NCBI GenBank assembly: GCA_030621805.1
Contig: JAUXGY010000143.1
Location: 1 to 5,578 of the forward strand
From: Kiritimatiellales bacterium
GTDB taxonomy: Bacteria; Verrucomicrobiota; Kiritimatiellia; Kiritimatiellales; Pontiellaceae
Direction of reading: 5' to 3'
Length of the DNA stretch: 5,578 nt
Notes under the pieces: generated by a model
What the model was told of the DNA's origin: nothing
What the model saw: only the letters and a program-made list of their open reading frames with translations
The model's database searches: none
Translations under genes and position numbers: made by a program
Shown here: positions 1 to 5,578 of the stretch, in pieces
How positions within the stretch are numbered: position 1 is the stretch's first letter
How the letters are laid out: the number at the start of each line of letters is the position of its first letter

Positions 1-1138
1 AAAGTCTCCCGCATAGGGCAAAGAGCCCACTCAGCACCTGATCTAGCGGAAAGTAGGGCCGCACCTGCTCGTCGGTATAATCGAAGCGCCCCTCGCGCAG
101 GCGCTCAATCCAGAAGAGAGTGTCCCAGTGTTCGACTTCATAACCCGCATTATTTGCTGCGGCAAAGGCCTTGAGGTCCTCGAGGTCCTTTTCGGCCACC
201 GGACGTGCGGCGGCGACGAGTTCGTCCGCCATTTCACGAACGGCAGAGACTTTGTCTGCCATCTTGGTGGCGAGACTGAGTTCGGCATAGTTTTCAAACC
301 CCAGCAACATGGCCTTCTCCGCGCGCAGCTTGATCAACTCTATCATCAAATCGTGGTTATCAAATTCACCGAAGGACGCACGGGATATCTGAGCCAGATA
401 GACCTGCTCACGCTGGACGCGATTGCGACTGTGGCAGAGGAAGGGTCCGGAACTGGGGTTATCGAGCGTAACACGCCACGGCCCCGTTTTGGCATCGCCA
501 GCACATTCCGGATATTTCTTGTTATAAGACTGCGAAGCCATTGATCGGAAATTTGACGGCCATCCCTCCGCATCCTCGCCCTCAGTAATAACCAACTCAT
601 ACGCTTTAGTTGCATCAAGAACATGGTTGGTAAACTCGGTGGTCACCCTTGAAAGCGAATTGGCGATTTCGTTGAAGCGCTCTTTGTCCGTGCCGTTCAA
701 ACCCACGCCATTGAGTTCGGCTCCCAGAATCTCCTTATCCAGGATACGCTTACGGACAGGGGTCAACCCTTCGTATTCATCGGACTCGCGCAGTGCAATG
801 AGTGCGTCGTAGATCGGGCGACTTTGGTTGCTTTTCAAAGAGGCCTCGACAATCCGCGGTAGCACCTCCTCATAGGCACTGCGAAGCGCCTCGGAGTTCT
901 TGACCGCGTTTAGATGACCAACCATGCCCCACGCATCCCAGAGCGGCGCCCAGATAACCTCCAATCGCCCTATTAAGGCGTCCCAGCCCGGTGCAATGTG
1001 TTTTTCCAACTCGACCAAATCGGCTTCGGCACGCTCCACCAACGCCGAGATCGCAGGAACCACAAGGGCGGGTTCGAAATCGGAGAAAGGCAACGATGTT
1101 TCAATGGTCATCAAAGGGTTGTTAGATAGGTTTTCCAT
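1..1138 (-). CDS. prlC: M3 family metallopeptidase, oligopeptidase A (PrlC)-like, N-terminal 379 residues (cut by left edge)
   Basis: Zinc-dependent cytoplasmic oligopeptidase that degrades short peptides, by family knowledge. The open frame runs uninterrupted from ATG at 1138 to the window edge. From memory it matches E. coli oligopeptidase A along its length: the N-terminal NPLMTIETSLPF stretch (residues 7-18), HLNAVKNSEALRSAYE (75-90), NHVLDATKAYELV (171-183), LLGFENYAELSLATKMA (268-284), RPVAEKDLEDLKAFA (302-316) and DEQVRPYFPLDQVLSGLF (346-363). The family is usually near 680 aa, so about half is present. The HExxH zinc motif, expected about 90 residues further on, lies outside the window, so catalytic competence cannot be judged. 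The start is supported by an AAGGAAAG ribosome site and by agreement with the family N-terminus. It lies 103 bp downstream of the glycosyltransferase gene on the same strand but is markedly richer in G+C, and it is probably a separate function. The related Dcp is less likely, because the NPLM and RPYFP segments fit PrlC better. Confidence 0.94.
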   Translation of the reverse strand, partial: MENLSNNPLMTIETSLPFSDFEPALVVPAISALVERAEADLVELEKHIAPGWDALIGRLEVIWAPLWDAWGMVGHLNAVKNSEALRSAYEEVLPRIVEASLKSNQSRPIYDALIALRESDEYEGLTPVRKRILDKEILGAELNGVGLNGTDKERFNEIANSLSRVTTEFTNHVLDATKAYELVITEGEDAEGWPSNFRSMASQSYNKKYPECAGDAKTGPWRVTLDNPSSGPFLCHSRNRVQREQVYLAQISRASFGEFDNHDLMIELIKLRAEKAMLLGFENYAELSLATKMADKVSAVREMADELVAAARPVAEKDLEDLKAFAAANNAGYEVEHWDTLFWIERLREGRFDYTDEQVRPYFPLDQVLSGLFALCGRL

Positions 1139-1142
1139 GGCA

Positions 1143-1150
1143 CTTTCCTT
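1143..1150 (-). promoter_or_regulatory. Ribosome binding site of the M3 peptidase
   Basis: The minus strand reads AAGGAAAG just ahead of the ATG at 1138. The AAGGA core ends 7 bases before the start, which is ideal Shine-Dalgarno spacing. It supports this ATG over the internal Met10 codon. Confidence 0.75.
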
Positions 1151-1241
1151 AAATCAAATTTTTACAATCAGACGGACACATAGGCATTAAAAAATTGCCC
1201 CGTCAAAGAGGGTCGGAGGGATTGGGCTAGACCCGAACGAA

Positions 1242-2267
1242 TCAGGCTAATTTCACATTATTGATTGCATACCTCAACTCAAATACCCGCTTTGCAATCG
1301 ACCGCGAATTTTTAAGCCGACTAGCGTGATAAATGATGCGTTCTGAGAAAGAAAACGGATATTCGCCTTCCGTATACAGCTGCTCGATCTCGTCCCGGTT
1401 TCCACTCAATAAGGCGTAGCGGTTGCAGTATTTTACTTTTTCCGTACGGAATTTTTCCAGCGGAAGTTTGTATTTTTCCGCAGCCATCAGCCCAAAGTTG
1501 GCGGCACCATTGATAAACTTGAACCTTTTCTCTGCAGACTTGGAGTTCGAGTCGGATTCCGGAAGTATTCGATACAACATCAAGACCTCATCCATATAGT
1601 GAAAAGAGCCATAGTTAATCAGTTCGCTCCAAAGCGGAATGTCACCCATCGGAAGCATCTGGAACAATTCGCGATTATCCTCGAATATGCGCAGAACATC
1701 GTCGGTCTTCGCAAAGGTCGCACTGGACATAATCAAATAATTCCGCAGAATGACCCGACACCGGAATGTGACCGCATCGGAGTCCATTCTCTGGCGCCGT
1801 TCATTAAGACATTTCTTCCGCCGACACTCCGAAACATCGTCGTACAGGTCGTAGTTGGAATGAACCAGCGAAACCATGGGATCCCCTTCCATGACCTCGT
1901 ATTGCTTCTGTAGCTTGAGAGGATCGAGCCAGGCGTCGTCCCCATCGCATATTGCAATATATTTCCCGCGGCATGCCTTGCTGGTTTCAATAAAGTTGTA
2001 GACCCCCTGCGACTGGTAGGCTTCGCGCCCCGGCGTAGATTGCGAACGTAATATCAGCGTGATTCGATCGGGATGCTTTTCTGCATATTCAATGCATATC
2101 TCGCGGGTTCCATCGGTCGATTCGTCTTCTCCGAGACAGATTTCGTAGGGAAAGCGGGTTTCCTGCATCAAGATACTGTCCAGACACTCACGGATGTAGG
2201 GTGCATGATTGTAGGTTATCAAACACACACTTACTACGGGTTCTTCAGATCTGATATCAAAATTCAC
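1242..2267 (-). CDS. Family 2 glycosyltransferase (GT-A fold)
   Basis: Probable inverting glycosyltransferase that moves a sugar from a nucleotide-sugar donor to a glycan or lipid-linked acceptor at the cytoplasmic face of the membrane. The 341-aa protein opens with the GT2 beta strand SVCLITYNH (13-21), followed by GEDESTDGT (46-54), the variant of the nucleotide-binding acidic motif found in the 'GEDxSTDGT' subgroup. The metal-binding DxD region is CDGDDAWLDPLKLQKQ (107-122). MGDIPLW (207-213) supplies D209, a candidate catalytic base, and LYRILPESDS (231-240) resembles the YR-rich segment that closes the fold. I see no convincing membrane helix, so it is probably soluble or peripheral. The start is GTG: an in-frame TGA lies immediately before it, and the GT2 core begins only 10 residues later. 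It follows the coupled acyltransferase pair after 173 bp and is the last cluster gene before the peptidase. Donor and acceptor cannot be predicted. Confidence 0.93.
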   Translation of the reverse strand: MNFDIRSEEPVVSVCLITYNHAPYIRECLDSILMQETRFPYEICLGEDESTDGTREICIEYAEKHPDRITLILRSQSTPGREAYQSQGVYNFIETSKACRGKYIAICDGDDAWLDPLKLQKQYEVMEGDPMVSLVHSNYDLYDDVSECRRKKCLNERRQRMDSDAVTFRCRVILRNYLIMSSATFAKTDDVLRIFEDNRELFQMLPMGDIPLWSELINYGSFHYMDEVLMLYRILPESDSNSKSAEKRFKFINGAANFGLMAAEKYKLPLEKFRTEKVKYCNRYALLSGNRDEIEQLYTEGEYPFSFSERIIYHASRLKNSRSIAKRVFELRYAINNVKLA

Positions 2268-2440
2268 TCAATACACCTTTCTATCTACCAAAAGAGTCCG
2301 TTCCAATATTTGCAAGCGCCTTCTCTCTATTCCGTAAATCTATGCTATTCAAATGGATGCCGGATACCCAAAAACCCTAAAGAAGTGAATGTGGAGCATA
2401 TTCAATACCAATTCAAATCATTTCTTCGCCTACTGTCGAT
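2268..2440. other. Non-coding gap of 173 bp between the acyltransferase pair and the glycosyltransferase
   Basis: This gap breaks the tight overlaps seen upstream. Minus-strand frames read from its upstream end hit stop codons within a few codons, so I see no decayed gene. The stretch is fairly A+T-rich: 25 of the 60 bases at 2281-2340 are G or C. The hexamer ATTCAA occurs on the plus strand at 2347, 2400, 2411 and 2439 with irregular spacing. I found no strong hairpin followed by a T-run and no good sigma-70 promoter, although a gap this long could hold a promoter for the glycosyltransferase. Confidence 0.6.
2276..2280 (-). promoter_or_regulatory. Ribosome binding site supporting the GTG start of the glycosyltransferase
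   Basis: The minus strand reads AAAGG, then 8 bases (tgtattga), then GTG at 2267. The last three spacer bases are an in-frame TGA, so translation in this frame cannot begin further upstream, and no ATG occurs before the conserved GT2 core. Together these fix GTG as the start. Confidence 0.6.
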
Positions 2441-3361
2441 TCAACTGAACTCCCCTGCCCGGTAGGCAGGGAAATAGCGAGTTCCTTCCTGCCCCTGCAA
2501 CGGGGATAGAGCTGCGTATCCTGCAGGATTCATAATCTTACCGCAAAAAGAAACGGGCGGAGTCTCACTGCTCCAACCCTTTTTATAGAGGCTTAATCCA
2601 TCGCGGTGTCCACCGGACAAACCCGCCCCTCCTCCTAGGTCTAGCTTTCTGGCCTTCCCTGAAAAATATTCAAAAGAGTAATAGTCCAGAGCATAGAAGG
2701 CTCCAACCTGATAGCCCTTATCGTTCACCGCCCCAAGGTGGCAATGAACCACATCCCCTTGTATAAAGAAAAGTTGGGCGCCAACAATTTCACCTTGATA
2801 GAAGGCCTCGTGAACAACGATTTCAGACATACTTAATTGTTGTTGGAAGGCCTTCTTCGAAAAAGCGCGAACCCCATGAATATTATGACGTCTCGCCAAG
2901 GTTTGATATAATTCATTCCAATGATCAATAAACCCAATGGGATCCTTGCAGACCTCAACCTGAATATCCTCCTGCGCTGAGCGTGCTTGTTTGCGATGAT
3001 GCCGCGTCCCAATTTTTTCAATTCCTTGATCCAAATTCACGATGTAATGCACCTTGAAGGGATTCACAACATCAAAACATTCTTCCAATTGCTTCACGGA
3101 ATAATCTCCAAAAGGATCCGCCACAATCGAAACACTCACTATCTCTTCGGGCAACTGTGCCAAATCAACGGCTAGTTGAGACCAATCCTCACAAAAAAAC
3201 AGGGGGTAGTTTCCCATGGCATCAAACTCGGAAGTTCCGGGGATCTGTCGCTTGAGCAGGTATCCTCCACACCGGGGCAGGTGAATCAATTCTCCGAACT
3301 CAGACAACGACTCGGCGTACGCGCGAGCGGCATACCCTTTTAAGTTTTTATTATTACTCAT
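2441..3361 (-). CDS. GNAT-fold acyltransferase of the FemAB / BioF2-like type (306 aa)
   Basis: Probably transfers an acyl or aminoacyl group to an amino group on a cell-surface glycan precursor in the cytoplasm. The class assignment rests on sequence; the substrate is unknown. Features of the FemAB/BioF2-like GNAT group are a basic helix KIGTRHHRKQARSAQ (116-130) leading into the acyltransferase half, the strand pair HEAFYQGEIVGAQLFFIQGD (184-203), and the C-terminal DLGGG (241-245) followed by GHRDGLSLYKKGWS (251-264), close to the 'lGGg...dgl..fKkgf' ending typical of these proteins. The first 100 residues are less conserved and include PLFFCEDW (53-60). There is no signal peptide or membrane helix. 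The ATG overlaps the TGA of the upstream gene as ATGA (3358-3361). Only a weak GGAA ribosome site (3367-3370) precedes it, so translation probably depends on coupling. It resembles the upstream protein only in general fold and is not a recent duplicate. Confidence 0.82.
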   Translation of the reverse strand: MSNNKNLKGYAARAYAESLSEFGELIHLPRCGGYLLKRQIPGTSEFDAMGNYPLFFCEDWSQLAVDLAQLPEEIVSVSIVADPFGDYSVKQLEECFDVVNPFKVHYIVNLDQGIEKIGTRHHRKQARSAQEDIQVEVCKDPIGFIDHWNELYQTLARRHNIHGVRAFSKKAFQQQLSMSEIVVHEAFYQGEIVGAQLFFIQGDVVHCHLGAVNDKGYQVGAFYALDYYSFEYFSGKARKLDLGGGAGLSGGHRDGLSLYKKGWSSETPPVSFCGKIMNPAGYAALSPLQGQEGTRYFPAYRAGEFS

Positions 3362-4515
3362 TGTAGTTCCATTACCGGTTCAGGGGTTGTTTCAGGGCGT
3401 GTACCGTGCGGTAACTTTCCCCATACACACTTCAGTTTTTTTCTCACCTTTTTTCCGAGATAAAGACCGGCCAGACATCCGTTTTTCCACCCCATGCGTC
3501 GAATCACAATATGAGCCGTTTTTTCAATCCGGCAGGCCCATGGTTTGTTATAATCCGAAAACCCTGCCAGATAATCCCCCTCCACAAATCCCTTGCCGTG
3601 AAAATAACGAATAAACCAACAGGAATTGACGGCACCGGGCGATAGAGCGGCATAGTCAGGAGAATAGGTTCCATGGCAAAAATAGATTTGATCCAGAAAA
3701 GCATATGCAACCTCGATGGATACCACGGCATCCCCGTCGTACATCATGCCAAAATAGAGTTGCCGTTTTTCCGCAAGCCGAGGAAAAAGTTCTTTATAGA
3801 ACTCCCGGTTTTGCGCCACCATTTCTCCCTCCTTCCAGCTACCGATTTCGGTTTCCACGTATTCCTTCAAGCAGCATTCAACATCGGAGGGATCGTTGGT
3901 AATCCTATAGGACAGGTTTTCAGCTAATGCCCGCTCCAAACGCCGGCACTTCTTCCTAAGCTTGCGATGTTTCCCCCAAAACTCCTGCCAGTCTCCATCC
4001 AGCTTTACAATCGGAGACTCCGGACCCACCTTCGCCTTGGTCCAAAACCGTGGAAGACGAAATAATTGTGCCAGATTTTTAGGTAGGTAGGAATTGGCGA
4101 TCAGCTCTTCGAAGTCGATCACATCCCACGCCTTGTATTCATGCTGGAAGTAGTCGCGGAAACGCATCCAGCATTCGGCTTCGTGATCGCGGTCTATGAT
4201 GGGCCGAGGCTTGTCCACTTCCGAGGCCTGCGGAGTGATCCCATGCGAAATCACCGCCAGTTTAATGCCATAGGACTTTCTCATCCATCGGCTCAGAGGA
4301 AAAATGGCGAGCAAGTCATGGGTGTCGGCATCCCGAAACACCAGAAAAAAAATCTTCTCATCACCCTTGAAATGGATGCAGGACGTATACACAAAATCGA
4401 AGGTTAAAAAAATGGATGGGCGCACGCAGTTTCTGAGTAGTTTTTCCCACTCCGGTTCCAGCCTGGCCAACTCCGGACCAAAGTCTATTTTTTCAACCTG
4501 TATCGTCCCGGTCAC
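3358..4515 (-). CDS. CelD/BioF2-like GNAT-fold acyltransferase (385 aa)
   Basis: Member of the CelD/BioF2-like GNAT group (the Pfam Acetyltransf_6 type), often encoded in polysaccharide loci. It is presumed to acylate an amino sugar or related acceptor; no substrate can be inferred. The N-terminal module has the family pattern of a Trp near 23 (PEWEKLL), then SIFLTFDFVYTS (34-45), then a beta strand IFFLVFRD (55-62). The GNAT half begins with the basic helix FWGKHRKLRKKCRRLERAL (179-197), then ETEIGSWKEG (231-240), AEKRQLYFGMMYDGDAVV (258-275), HGTYSPDYAALSPGAVNSCW (291-310, carrying the hallmark LSPG) and DYLAGFSDYNKPWA (324-337). The C-terminal tail has a basic patch, GKKVRKKLK (364-372), which might touch membrane phospholipid. 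The start is GTG, backed by AGGAG 5 bases upstream; no ATG occurs until Met78. It overlaps the ABC gene by GTGA (4512-4515) and the next gene by ATGA, so it is the middle of a coupled trio. Confidence 0.85.
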   Translation of the reverse strand: MTGTIQVEKIDFGPELARLEPEWEKLLRNCVRPSIFLTFDFVYTSCIHFKGDEKIFFLVFRDADTHDLLAIFPLSRWMRKSYGIKLAVISHGITPQASEVDKPRPIIDRDHEAECWMRFRDYFQHEYKAWDVIDFEELIANSYLPKNLAQLFRLPRFWTKAKVGPESPIVKLDGDWQEFWGKHRKLRKKCRRLERALAENLSYRITNDPSDVECCLKEYVETEIGSWKEGEMVAQNREFYKELFPRLAEKRQLYFGMMYDGDAVVSIEVAYAFLDQIYFCHGTYSPDYAALSPGAVNSCWFIRYFHGKGFVEGDYLAGFSDYNKPWACRIEKTAHIVIRRMGWKNGCLAGLYLGKKVRKKLKCVWGKLPHGTRPETTPEPVMELQ

Positions 4516-5578
4516 CTACTCTCCTGTAGTATCTCTTCAAGATCAATGACATGGTCTGCATGCTCCATTACGGATGGCCTGTGGGAAATAAAGATGATCG
4601 TTAAACCGTCCAGAACCTTTAGCCGATCCAAAACCATCCGTTCGGTTTCGAGATCGAATGCATCCGTACTTTCATCCAAAAGCAGTATTTTAGGATCACG
4701 GTAAAGGGCGCGAGCAATCCCCACTTTAAGAATCTGTCCGCTACTGAAACACAACCCGTCGGCTCCATAGACCGACCTATAGCCATCAGGCAGACCCTGC
4801 ATTAGCCCATCGAGATCCACCAGCCTGCAAACGGCATGAACCTTCTCGCAGTCGATGTCCTCCTCTTCAGTTCCCAATGCAATATTTTCGTATAGGCTTG
4901 CCTCGACGAGGTTAACCATGGCGGGAACCAAGCCAATCTGCTGCTTCCAGCGATTACTTCCATAGGTATCGACGGGATGATCATCGCATTCAAGAGTCCC
5001 CTTGGAGGGGCGGTACAGCCCCGCCACTAGATTCATTACGGTCGACTTGCCGCACCCCGTTCTTCCCTTGATGCAGGTAAACCGACCGACCGGGAAATCA
5101 AGGCTCAATCCCTCCATGTGGAACGGCCCGGATTCGGAATAGGCAAACGAAATCTCGCGTAATGAAATGGTTTGGGTCGGCCATGGCATCGTAAAGGAAT
5201 CTTCTTCGGAGGCGGCGTATGTTGTCAGCGATTGGGCAACCCCTTCAAGGATAGCTGTATCGTACCAGATATCCTTGATTCTATTGAAAATGTTGGCCAC
5301 CGAAGGAATCAGGCGATACGCCGCGACAGCATACATCCCTATGATGGTAACGGGCTGCCCATTTTTTCCCGCAAAGACGGCAAAATAGAGCGCCACCGAC
5401 ATGCTCACGCCAAAGGCAACCACTTCCAGAAGCTGTTGCGGCAGTCCGCTCACCAAGGAGCGGTTTACGCTATTCTTGACCATTTGCCCTGCGGAAAAGG
5501 AGAACCGCCGCACAAAGTAGGGCGCAATGCTGTTTAGCTTAATCTCCTTGTTCAGCTTTAATGCCTCAAGCACATGGC
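4512..5578 (-). CDS. ABC exporter, C-terminal part (TM5-TM6 plus nucleotide-binding domain), PglK/MsbA-like flippase type; cut by right edge
   Basis: Inner-membrane ATP-driven exporter, probably a flippase for a lipid-linked glycan given its neighbours. The frame is open to the right edge (codons CAT GTG at 5576-5571), so the GTG at 5573 is not the real start; roughly the first 220-250 residues are missing. Numbering from that GTG: membrane helices at about 48-68 and 76-96, the latter containing AVAAYRLIPSVANIF, which resembles the last helix of PglK-like flippases; A-loop Tyr145; Walker A GRTGCGKST (170-178); Walker B ILLLDE (296-301) with catalytic Glu301; D-loop DAFD (304-307); switch His331 in FISHRPS. 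Two motifs are off-consensus. The Q-loop reads IGLVPAMVNL, with Ala218 where Gln is expected, and the signature reads FSSGQ (276-280) instead of LSGGQ. It may be the degenerate partner of a heterodimer or an unusual homodimer. Its stop overlaps the next gene's GTG. Confidence 0.94.
   Translation of the reverse strand, partial: HVLEALKLNKEIKLNSIAPYFVRRFSFSAGQMVKNSVNRSLVSGLPQQLLEVVAFGVSMSVALYFAVFAGKNGQPVTIIGMYAVAAYRLIPSVANIFNRIKDIWYDTAILEGVAQSLTTYAASEEDSFTMPWPTQTISLREISFAYSESGPFHMEGLSLDFPVGRFTCIKGRTGCGKSTVMNLVAGLYRPSKGTLECDDHPVDTYGSNRWKQQIGLVPAMVNLVEASLYENIALGTEEEDIDCEKVHAVCRLVDLDGLMQGLPDGYRSVYGADGLCFSSGQILKVGIARALYRDPKILLLDESTDAFDLETERMVLDRLKVLDGLTIIFISHRPSVMEHADHVIDLEEILQESR
4521..4525 (-). 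promoter_or_regulatory. Ribosome binding site deciding the GTG start of the CelD-like gene
   Basis: The minus strand reads AGGAG, then agtag, then GTG at 4515. The site lies inside the last codons of the ABC gene (Q-E-S-R-stop) at 5-base spacing. It makes GTG 4515 the credible start and lets ribosomes finishing the ABC gene re-initiate directly. Confidence 0.75.

Noticed and set aside
173..189. Tandem GAGGTCCT repeat
   Set aside because: It encodes the repeated Glu-Asp-Leu of the peptidase (EDLEDL), so ordinary coding sequence explains it.
128..544. Plus-strand open frame of 138 codons
   Set aside because: It lies antisense within the M3 peptidase gene, whose minus-strand frame matches a known family throughout. 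The translation has no recognisable domain.
43..624. Minus-strand open frames of 84 and 92 codons in the peptidase region
   Set aside because: They are out-of-frame shadows of the peptidase: rich in Arg, Ser and Pro with no family motif, while the true frame is open across the same bases.
627..1190. Plus-strand open frames of 61 and 88 codons
   Set aside because: Both are low-complexity Ser/Arg/Ala-rich translations antisense to the peptidase start region, with no sign of being real genes.
1177..1206. Possible sigma-70 promoter for the peptidase: TTGACG (1201-1206) and TATGTG (1177-1182), minus strand, 18-base spacer
   Set aside because: The -35 box is good but the -10 box matches only three of six consensus bases, so it is too weak to annotate.
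1183..1241. Possible terminator after the glycosyltransferase, from GGGTCTAGCCC and GGCA-ATTTTTTAA-TGCC on the minus strand
   Set aside because: The stems are only 3-4 base pairs, and the first is not followed by a T-run. Neither forms a credible intrinsic terminator.
2347..2444. Four ATTCAA hexamers as possible operator repeats
   Set aside because: The spacing is irregular, with no dyad symmetry and no extended consensus; this is expected by chance in A+T-rich sequence.
2073..2465. Plus-strand open frame of 130 codons spanning the 173-bp gap
   Set aside because: Its first half is antisense to conserved glycosyltransferase codons, its composition does not look like a natural protein, and it runs against the direction of every supported gene.
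5571..5573. GTG at 5573 as the start of the ABC gene
   Set aside because: The frame stays open to the window edge, and the protein would lack most membrane helices of an ABC exporter. The gene is simply truncated by the window.

Overview
This window is 5.6 kb of a bacterial chromosome or large contig in which every gene I can support lies on the minus strand, so transcription runs from right to left. Two parts are visible: a surface-polysaccharide or lipid-linked-glycan gene group (about 1242-5578) and, downstream of it, the N-terminal half of an unrelated housekeeping-type M3 metallopeptidase (1-1138). The organism cannot be placed from these genes alone. A flippase-type ABC exporter next to CelD/FemAB-like acyltransferases and a family 2 glycosyltransferase is common in Gram-negative and other didermic bacteria with mid-range GC.

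Layout in transcription order. (1) 5578-4512: C-terminal part of an ABC exporter (last two membrane helices plus a full nucleotide-binding domain), cut by the right edge. (2) 4515-3358: CelD/BioF2-like GNAT-fold protein, 385 aa, GTG start, overlapping the ABC gene by 4 bases (GTGA). (3) 3361-2441: second, shorter GNAT-fold FemAB/BioF2-like protein, 306 aa, again with a 4-base overlap (ATGA). (4) A 173-bp non-coding gap. (5) 2267-1242: family 2 glycosyltransferase, 341 aa, GTG start. (6) A 103-bp gap, then (7) 1138-1: oligopeptidase A-like M3 peptidase, running off the left edge before its zinc site.

How the genes may work together (inference): the glycosyltransferase adds a sugar to a growing glycan, the two GNAT-fold proteins transfer an acyl or aminoacyl group to an amino sugar or another acceptor, and the ABC protein moves the lipid-linked product across the inner membrane. 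The two 4-base overlaps make the ABC, CelD-like and FemAB-like genes a translationally coupled trio. The peptidase is probably a neighbour rather than a partner: base composition changes sharply at the boundary (about 60% G+C in sampled peptidase lines, about 45% in sampled cluster lines).

No tRNA, rRNA, CRISPR array, transposase, attachment site or convincing terminator was seen. The most unusual details are the ABC domain, which lacks the Q-loop glutamine and has a changed signature motif, and the tandem pair of dissimilar acyltransferases coupled to it.
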